Shown: one piece after another, positions 56,001 to 64,000 of the stretch
How positions within the stretch are numbered: the stretch's first letter is position 1
Layout of the letters: every line of letters begins with the position of its first letter
Assembly: GCF_030272615.1 (NCBI RefSeq)
Contig: NC_081406.1
Location: 395,830,439-395,894,438 of the forward strand
Direction: 5' to 3'
DNA length: 64,000 bases
Source: Cryptomeria japonica
Lineage: Eukaryota > Streptophyta > Pinopsida > Cupressales > Cupressaceae
The notes under the pieces: model-generated
Seen by the model: only the letters and a program-made list of their open reading frames with translations
What the model was told of the DNA's origin: nothing
The model's database searches: none
Position numbers and translations under genes: made by a program

Positions 56001-58599
56001 AAATTAAATATCAATACACTTATTTGGTACTGAATAATCATCCATTTATTTCTATAGCAATCTATTATTGAATAATGAATAACCATTTACCTTTATAATA
56101 ATAAATTATTAAATAAAATATTGATTTGCAGTCAATATTAATTAACACCTAGTGGCAGACCAAATTTGACACATGTCAGATTTGTCTGCCTTTGCATACA
56201 TGTATAAAAGAAACAAGGAAAGTTACGTAGCCAAGATAGGAAAATGAAATTTATAATTATCTTTGACCACAAATCTTCAGAGATAGCGATTATAGAAGTA
56301 TCGATAAATAATAATTAAGATATAGAGACTTTTACTACTAATCGATATAAGCTGCTCTCTGCGATATTGGTGGATTAATATTATTGAGTTAAGAGTCCTA
56401 GTTGTCGGGCCTGAGAAATATAAAAGACCGGTGTTCATATCGGAGGTTCCGTAGCTTTTCCGCCAGTGTGGAAGATATGTTTGCCTTTGTTAATTGTGGA
56501 GTCACATAGCATCGCAAAGGAGTCTGGCAGTCGACAGAATTCAGGGGTATATCCGATAATCATTAAGCATCCTTCAACCTACGATTTGTTGAAGAAATCA
56601 AACCAACATTGTCGATTTGTTATGAAGGGACCCGATGGTAAGAAGTGTGTCTCGTTACTCCTCAAGAGAGGCAATCTTTCGAGTTTAAAGGGTATAAGAG
56701 CAAGTCATCAGGTTATAAGTCAAGAAAGTAATTGGCAGATTAGCAGAAGGAGGTCTGCATATATATTTCCAGAGATATCAGAGACAGCAAATTATCGATA
56801 TGTTTTGATCTTGTAGACACACGGATAATCATACAATCATTAACCTATTTACATTGTACAATTCAACATATATATCAATATATTTGGAATACCTATTATA
56901 TCTTAGTATAAGTTGCAAGCAACTTCCAATATATATATATATATATATATCAGATCCAATATTTTGATAAGACTGTGAAATCACCATTTTCATACAAGTA
57001 CTGTTGAACAATCTAATCATCAAGATAAATGGCATTACATTTGCCACTCTCCCGATCCATTTGAAACACTAGTTTAATAAAAAGAAAACTTTTGCAATTG
57101 ATTTTAAAGAAATCAGTCCCAAACTCTAAAGGATCATATAAGGGGACATTACATTCAAAAGCACAAGATTCTTCCATCCTTTAAAGAATGCATCTTTTTC
57201 TTAGGAGTGTTGTCCTTGTATTGATTTTTTGTTAGGTATTGGTTCAAGCTCCTCCTTTGTCTCTTGTTGGTCTTTACATGCATTGTATATTTCCATAATT
57301 TATGCCCGTAATTAACAGTTTTCTTCCTTCTCATCCGTGACCATTTCCATGCCTTCCAATACATTCCTTGTTTTAGTTTTGAGTGTCCTTTTCTTTCATT
57401 GTAACTACTATGTCAACCCTTGCCCTCCTTGTCTAGTGTTGCCATGGATCGAGTTGTATGTTGCCTAATCTCTCTACTTGTTTGCTCTATTTGTCTTTCT
57501 TTGAGTTGTTGTTTTTGTGATTTTGATTCTATCTTGAGTGCCATTTGATTCTTCATTCAAATCCTCCAAGATCATGACCTTAGTAGCCAGTATTTGAATT
57601 TCTTCAAACAAGTTTATTTTGGTACTCAATTTACGAACTTGTTGAGTAATCTGCCACAAACCCATCGGAATTTTGTGTCCTGAGATTCTTGTAATGAAGC
57701 TTTCTCATAATTTCAAGGCCAATATTTTGCATACATTACTGCCCTATAAAATGTCTTTCTATGTTGAAATTAGTTTGATTTCTTATTTTTTAGATCAGCT
57801 GTATAGCTGTCAAAGATGAACTTTCTGCAGATGAATGACCCTAGAAGAGGAGCTTGGTGCAGATGAGATTCCTCTAGAAAATGAGCTTGGTGCAGAAGCC
57901 TCCTTGATTAACTCAGCATGATTTCAACCAATCGAAAGATTTATGATGGCATGGATTGAAGGTCAAATGAATGGTTATTAATTAGATAATCGGGTCAAAT
58001 TACACAAATATATTATTGAGGCAAAAATTCAACCCAAATTTTTTTCACTTTTTTGATTTTGCCAAAATATACACGAAGAAAACAACTAGCTAAATGAAAA
58101 CACACATAAAAATCTCACCATTTTAATTCAAAAATTTACATCATCTACTCAACCTAATTGGATGACTTAAATCAGATAATCTTGAACAATTTAGTCGTGA
58201 ATATTGTTCATCTACCAATATCTTCAATCTCATGAAGCCCCCTTGCTTCATTTTTCATATATTTAATCTTTGTGATGCATTATCAGATGAAGCTATCATT
58301 GTAAAGCATGGAAGTGATTCACCTGTAGATCAAAAAATTGTTCATCTTTGGCTGAGGTCCTTGGTTCCTTGACACGCGAGTTTTAGCTTGGCACCTCCCC
58401 TGTGTTGGCTATAACACATCTTATCTGTTCTTCATATCTCTTGGTCTTGTAGCAAAACTTTGAGTTGGTGGGAAAAGGGTCAGCTGCTCCCTTTTCCATC
58501 CAACTTCAATTTTTATTGTGGTGGAATAATTTCTAGGATGGCAGAAAGTAAACTAAAGCCATTGAGTCAATTCTCTTGTCAATTCACACAATAGTGGGG
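56001..58599. other. Intergenic sequence, no gene identified
   Basis: A plus-strand TATA-like TATAAAAG occurs near 56202. Minus-strand fragments at 57155-57665 are Lys/Gln/Thr-rich and could be a coiled-coil relic, but I cannot place them. A TA microsatellite lies at 56930-56950. Confidence 0.35.
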
Positions 58600-59386
58600 T
58601 CTATTGATGTGTTTTTTATGACCTCACACAACATAGAATAAAATACTAAGTATCCTATCCTCTCTTGAACAAAGAACTCTCGGATGCTGAACCACGTGAT
58701 CAAACGAGATGACTCCAAGTTTCCGATAGTCGGGTCTTGACTTTATACATGGATAGACTCAGTGCGTTGATGTGATTTTGCTGGAATCACAAGGGGACTT
58801 ACGTTTTTACTTGAAATTTGCTGGAACTTGAGATCTAACTGACTTGAAAAAAAAGGACAAAAGGATAAAGGGTTGAGAAAGACCATGGTATTCTTCAGAA
58901 TGTAAGAAATAATTGTTGATTAGATGCAACCAAACCAAGCTTTGCTTCGCCATGCTGGAACAACTACGCAAAGAAGGTGCAATCTCCTAAGGATAACAAA
59001 TGATTTCCATATCACCCATGCACACCAACATTATGAACAATGAACATACAATGATTGAAGTTAATCTTTTAATTAAGTTCTCTTTGACCATGCACTACAA
59101 TTTGTAATCAACAAACTCCAAGTGGTATGAACATAGATTCACCATTCATCAACAACAAGATCTTCCATTCATCTAATCAACATTAGAACAAATGAGAAGT
59201 AGAGACCACGCAAAATTTTAATCAACACATGAAATTCACCATATCTTTAATGAAAATAATATGTTTCTTGCAACAAAGTCTTGGCAACAATCTCTTTTTC
59301 TCCTACTCTACTCTATTTCCAATGGCCTTCTGCTAATACTATTGTTTATTGATCAACTATTAACTTTTACAAATGAGAAGAGTAAG

Positions 59387-59396
59387 CCTTTTATAG
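59387..59396 (-). promoter_or_regulatory. TATA box on minus strand of probable LTR
   Basis: The minus strand reads CTATAAAAGG, a strong TATA consensus. It faces the same direction as the presumed LTR starting at 62342. Confidence 0.5.
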
Positions 59397-60589
59397 ACTT
59401 CCCATTACAAATGAATCGCCAGGATCAAATCCAAATCAATGGTCAAGATTACAATATAAAATCCTAATTAGGGTTAGTTACAACTAACTTTGCATTACAT
59501 TTAATGCTTGACCAGTGATAAAATTACATTTTTAGGATACATGTCCAACATTGAATTCTAACCAATAAGAATTGAGGCTAGGTAAGATAAACAATTTATG
59601 ATGAAGTGACATGTGTCACTTGCTCCACTCTTGAATGAGTCAAGTTCGTTGAACTTGGACAAGTTGACTTCTTTGAGTTGGATGATGGAAGTGAGTTGTC
59701 GCCACCTCAGCATGTATATCTCTTTGATCATCACAAGTGTTTGTGGTTGAGCAATATCTCTTGATACTCGACATTTCAATTGCTCCATGATGAATGAGAC
59801 GATGGTGAGAGTTACTCCCAAATTGCAAATCTTATTTGACTCTATCACTTTCACCTATCCTTCATCATACTAGGGAATTCCGCCCTATGTTGTGTATACC
59901 TAGTCTTGGAATTTCCTTGATGTACTGACTGTGATCTTGGATTTCTGGAGGAAATTCAAGGTTGTTATAACATTTCCTTCATCATTATTGTGATGTCTTC
60001 GAATATCTTAGCTCTTGATCTTGTATGCTCATTGCTGTCTTCTTCATCTTTCATTCATTGGCACCTGTTGTCATCTTGGAGCTGATCCTCATCCTCTATG
60101 CCAATGAATTTCGACCCCTTCACCATCTTACTGAGTCTTGCATCTGATCATGAGCTACACCTCTTCATTGACTACGCTGATATCCTTCCTTGAACCTTGA
60201 CCTCCACAAGCTGCTGAGATGTCCTTCACCATCATTCAATCATCCCGTGCTTTTCTCCTTGCAATCTACTGTTTGCTGATGAAGTTATCTTTGGATGTTC
60301 CTCCTCTGCTTTGCTGAAGTGTTGTGGAGAGCTTTCCTTCTTTGTTACAGTGTTTCCTTGAAATGCTTGCAGGCTGCTCCTTCACTCTCTTCCTTAGTTG
60401 CCTACAAAACAAACAAGGATAGCATCAAACACATATGATATAGACAGATTTGACCAACCCTCAATCTAATATGCATCCTAAATGATGGTAAAATAGTGAC
60501 TTGATCTTTGATTTTCATGTCTGATTTTGTAATGTTTTAAGATCTGAGGCCTTATTTGAGTTTCTAATTTTTCATGTTTTAGGTCTGAT

Positions 60590-61860
60590 TTGCCAAATTC
60601 GTGGATTTCTCCAGGTCGTGGATTTCTTGAGTCCATGGATAGTCATCATCATTCAAGCTTGTAAACTCCGACACTTTAGTCAATTAATTCACCTTCATCA
60701 TGTTGTTGATCTTCATTCTCCAAGTCAAAGATTAAGTGATTTCATTGTTTCTCCTTCATTTCATGGATCAATCTTGCCATTTTCATGCTTGAGTTGTGGA
60801 TTTTAGCACCTCATGAATGTGCTCAAGTCATGGATTGATCATCATCATTCACCCTCATCATCAAGATTTCTTCATTTAACCTACCTCAAGACAAGCTTAG
60901 CATCACTCATCAAGACTCAGGGATAGCACAACTCCTACTCATCATTATTGCCTTCAAAGATCTTCAAGTCATGGACTCCCTTATGTCGTGGATTTTAGCA
61001 ACTTAAGGACAAACCTACTGTCATCCACCTCCAAGTCATGGATTTGAGAAAATCAAGGACAAACCTACTGTCATCCACCTCCAAGACGTGGATTTGAGCA
61101 AGTCAAGGACAAACATTGCAAGTGTGACCTCCACCTCAACTTGATCTTCATTTTACTTTACCTAGTTCAAGATTGTTCATCAACACTTTAGGATGATGCA
61201 ACTCACTCGATCAATACCTTCAATGACTCCTAGTTGTGAATTTATTGCACTCAAAGACCAGTTGGAGTCATCATCACTAGGTCATAGATTTTCACGAGTC
61301 ATGGATTTTGGTGAGTCATGGACAAACCCAATGACCTCCACTTCAAGTTGATTGCTTCATCGTTTGTCTCAGTTGATCATTTCAATGCCTTTGCTTGCAA
61401 ACTTGGAGGATTCTAAGGCTAATTTTAATTTTGTGCAACCTTTGTTCGCCATCACCTCAAGGTCACCAAGTCATGGATTCTGCCTAGGTGTGGATTTTGT
61501 CTGGGCGTGGATTCCTTGAGGTGGTGGACAAACTCTCACTTCTTAAGTTCATTGTTTTCACCAAGTGGGAGATAGTATCATTGTACGGTTGACTTGGTGT
61601 TTCATTGCTTCTAATAGTCATTCTAAGTATTGAACCATCTTCATCAAGCACTTTGTCTCAGTTGGTTGATCATCACTTCCTAATTGTGGAATTGGAGGGC
61701 AAACACTTGATTTCACCACCTTCACTCATCTTATCCCAATGAACATCCAAGTCGTGGATTCTGGTATGTTAAGGATAAAAGCCATTGCCTCACCTTATAG
61801 TTGTGAATTCCACCAAGTTGTGGATTTTCTCTAGTCATGGATTTTGGGCACTCATGGAAT
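60590..61860 (+). repeat. Degenerate (A)GTCRTGGATTYT short-motif array
   Basis: About twenty variants of AAGTCATGGATTTT (GTCGTGGATTTC, AGTTGTGGATTTT, AGTCATGGATTCTG and others) recur irregularly across 1.27 kb. Within it a 50-bp unit starting AAGGACAAACCTACTGTCAT is tandemly repeated at 61005-61054 and 61055-61104, with a partial third copy. No long ORF runs through it. Confidence 0.8.
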
Positions 61861-62342
61861 CACTACTGCATTTGGACTTCATCCTTTGCCAAGGTTGACT
61901 CTGTCACTGTGAGGGTTTCATCCTTGAATTTCCTCTTGGATTTAATCCAAGGAAAACTAACTTGTACTCTTTTGTATTCCCCTCAATTTCATCCCTTGAA
62001 GCACTCCCACATGCTTTGAAAGTTGCTCATCATTTACAAAAACTATCTCATGACTCAACCTATGGTTTGCACTGTGAATCCTTGCTCAATGAAGTTCTTG
62101 ACTCCTAACCAACACATAAGCACTTTGACAAAAGGGAGCTGTAGGTTGTTTGCTCATCCTTCCAAGACATGGACATGCTGACTTGTTCACATCCTGACAA
62201 TCAAAGGCACTACATCTTCTCACAAGCAAAAGGTTAAAGACACCAAAATTATTGCCAAGCTAGATGACTAAGCTAAAACAACTATTCTATCAAGCTGGGG
62301 GTCCCCATTTGCAATGCGGCGATGTGTGAAAACGTCACAACA

Positions 62343-62742
62343 AGGTCCCTTTTTGTCTTTGACCAATTCACTCAACATAATTAATTTTTTCTCCTAAAAC
62401 AATAGAGTTTGAGTTACTGACTGGATACAATAAGACTATAAGTAGAGTACGAAGAACTAAGGATATTGATCTAAAACAAAAGTAATTCTAAGTTAATGTG
62501 GAAAAACAATCATTGAGAATTGTGTATACACACAAATTTGATTTGACAAATTACTTTGTTTTTGGGTAACTTTTAACTTAGTTGCCATTACCAAGGGTAT
62601 TTCTTCCATCAAATTCACTTAGGAGTTATCTTAAATGCAGCATTTTCCCCAATATCAACAGTTCGTCATGGCTCATGGGATTTGACCTTGGCCCTTCATT
62701 TTATTTGATCACTTGAGTCATACCTTTCAACTACTGAGAACA
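62343..62742. other. Short intergenic gap, no gene seen
   Basis: AT-rich and non-coding, between the presumed LTR start and the poly-T of the next element. Confidence 0.5.
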
Positions 62743-64000
62743 TTTTTTTTTGGTCGGTAATAAATACATTTTATTAATATTATGAAAATATGATAACTAA
62801 AAAGTATTAAGCATCCACTCTGGCCATCCAAAAAACAAACCATACACCTGATTGAGGTCTGGAAATATCACAACAAGCCCCCCCCTCCCCCACACAAAAT
62901 TCTCCCCAAAAACCATCAGAACGAGCATGTCAGCTGCTCGATAACAGTCGTAGTTCAGACATTCATTGTTTTTCAGAGTCGCAACCCTAAACAAAGACTA
63001 CCAGCATGATTGAGAAACACTAAAAAAATATTGCATTTAAATATTTGGACTAGAGCCTTCATGAAACCTAGACAATGCAAGCAATGCGTCCATTGTTCTC
63101 TTCCTCGGCCTCAATTCTCGACCCACCTCCACCCTGGCCACCTCGTTCGCTGTCCTTAGCATAGCTTCCACTCTCATCAACTCTACAAATGTCTTCAAAG
63201 CATCCCAGCCTTGTTTTGCAAGAGCCCTGAATCTTGCCTTCATTTCATCTTCTTGCCATCGTACAAAAGGTATATAATTCACTGGCTCATCCACTCCTTC
63301 AGAGACATCAATGCCCACTCCAGGGATTGCCCATTCGAAGATAATATCCATGCCCAAGAGATACTCTTCTGATATTAGAGCTCTCAAAATCCACTTCACC
63401 GTGTCCACCGAATCCTCAAACTCTAAACCCCATGCTGCAATTAAGGAGTATATCTCCATGTTTGTCCTATACCTATGGCCTATATGTGCAATCGCCTCCC
63501 CCATAATTAACTTCACCACCTGCAACAATCTCTCATCCTTGAACAGAAAAAGACCCTGCAGCTGTTTGTTTGTTACCCTACCCACAAAGGGCACCAACCT
63601 CTTCTCCGTTTTCAGTGTAAAGCTAGCCTCCATTACTCCAATTACTACAATATCACCACCTTCGCAACCTTACCTTGCTCACTCTGCAAACCAGCCTCTA
63701 GAGGAAACAGAAGGAGACTAACCAAAGACTCTACAAAATTACTATAAAGTGCCTACAAAAAAATATATAACCATCGCCACCATTCCCAACATCTCCGTCC
63801 TTCCTATGCCGTCAATTACCATTTTCATCAATGCATTTGCATTCTCATAAATGCATTGTTTGCATTGTCCTTGCTTTTAAATCATTCCTTTTCGATCGAT
63901 GCGGCATTAACTCCACCACCTTACTGAGCCAATCAGCTTGGCCAACTCCCACTCCTTCGTACTTGCTCAAATCTAGGAGCTGCCATAAAAATCAAACTTT
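62743..64000 (-). mobile_element. 3' end of an element with a LINE II-type tail
   Basis: On the minus strand the sequence ends ATTAATAAAATGTATTTATT, ACCGACC, then nine A residues (62743-62751). The LINE II terminus is likewise TTAATAAAATTC ... TTACCGAAC plus poly-A. It contains the 198-codon ORF at 63037-63633. The 5' side leaves the window, so no target-site duplication can be checked and the element could be a LINE, a retrocopied gene or a chimera. Confidence 0.55.
63037..63633 (-). CDS. Intact 198-aa unknown protein (family copy B)
   Basis: ATG at 63633 is preceded by in-frame stops, and the ORF runs uninterrupted to 63037. N-terminal half: LVPFVGRVTNKQLQGLFLF, a VVKLIMGEAIAHIGHRY segment and a TNMEIYSLIAAWGLEFED block. 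C-terminal half: an acidic VGIDVSEGVDEPV loop, an amphipathic, possibly helical stretch, and a basic ELRPRKRT motif near residue 175. No signal peptide, transmembrane helix or known catalytic motif is seen. The N-terminal half aligns with the relic at 15241-15923. Of the two, only this copy is intact, so it is either young or constrained. Its stop lies about 285 bases before the LINE-like tail. Confidence 0.6.
   Translation of the reverse strand: MEASFTLKTEKRLVPFVGRVTNKQLQGLFLFKDERLLQVVKLIMGEAIAHIGHRYRTNMEIYSLIAAWGLEFEDSVDTVKWILRALISEEYLLGMDIIFEWAIPGVGIDVSEGVDEPVNYIPFVRWQEDEMKARFRALAKQGWDALKTFVELMRVEAMLRTANEVARVEVGRELRPRKRTMDALLALSRFHEGSSPNI

Larger units (their letters stand above)
58600..62342 (-). 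mobile_element. Probable long LTR, minus orientation
   Basis: On the minus strand the sequence from 62342 begins TGTTGTGACGTTTTCACACA, consistent with an LTR 5' end (TG start), followed by ATTGCAAATGGGGACCCCC. A clear minus-strand TATA, CTATAAAAGG, lies at 59387-59396, with sequence after it that looks like an LTR R/U5 region. The 3' boundary is uncertain. AGGTC follows 62342 and also precedes TGATTTGCC at 60581-60585, which would give a shorter 60586-62342 LTR that excludes the TATA. No coding domain is visible. Confidence 0.4.

Noticed and set aside
56466-56816. 116-aa plus-strand ORF
   Set aside because: It starts at GTG, has no ATG in a good position and no recognised motif; kept only as part of an unassigned region.

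Overview
The window looks like intergenic DNA from a plant with a very large genome, most likely a gymnosperm such as a conifer. It is AT-rich and I find no intact housekeeping gene. Almost everything recognisable is a retroelement: three long LINEs, Ty3/gypsy and Ty1/copia-type LTR material, solo LTRs, two tRNA-derived SINEs, microsatellites, and two decayed copies of a large unidentified protein. The organism call is inference from this composition. All homology calls come from reading motifs; no database was searched.

Layout: 1-3610, end of a plus-strand LINE (LINE I: zinc-finger/RNase H, then a decayed third reading frame). 3611-6717, two diverged copia-type LTRs around a very short interior. 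6718-11421, AT-rich DNA and GA-rich degenerate repeats. 11439-23416, a nearly complete minus-strand LINE (LINE II: ORF1, endonuclease-RT-RNase H ORF2, unusually long 3' region) bounded by a perfect 17-bp target-site duplication and holding a nested solo LTR. 24808-25576, a solo LTR with a SINE inside. 26930-30440, minus-strand wreck of the large unknown protein. 31665-36430, minus-strand Ty3/gypsy pol split by another solo LTR. 36440-39260, a third, minus-strand LINE. 39261-46254, mostly featureless DNA with small tandem duplications. 46255-50504, a degenerate ATCGG/CCGAT repeat array followed by the better plus-strand copy of the large protein. 52920-53101, a second SINE. 55842-55982, a tiny 5'-truncated LINE with perfect 18-bp target-site duplications. 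58600-62342, a probable long minus-strand LTR with an internal short-motif array. 62743-64000, the end of an element with a LINE II-like tail and an intact 198-aa unknown ORF.

The most interesting signals are: (i) LINEs that seem to carry an extra reading frame downstream of RNase H; (ii) an uncharacterised protein family seen in LINE II's 3' region (15241-15923) and again at 63037-63633; (iii) a shared 3' tail (around TTACCGAyCAAAA) linking LINE II, both SINEs and the 62743 element, as expected if one LINE machinery mobilises them all; (iv) the two-copy large protein with repeat-rich DNA upstream; (v) decay almost entirely by in-frame TAG/TGA codons with few frameshifts, as expected from deamination of methylated cytosine. 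Nesting and target-site duplications allow a relative insertion history to be read directly.
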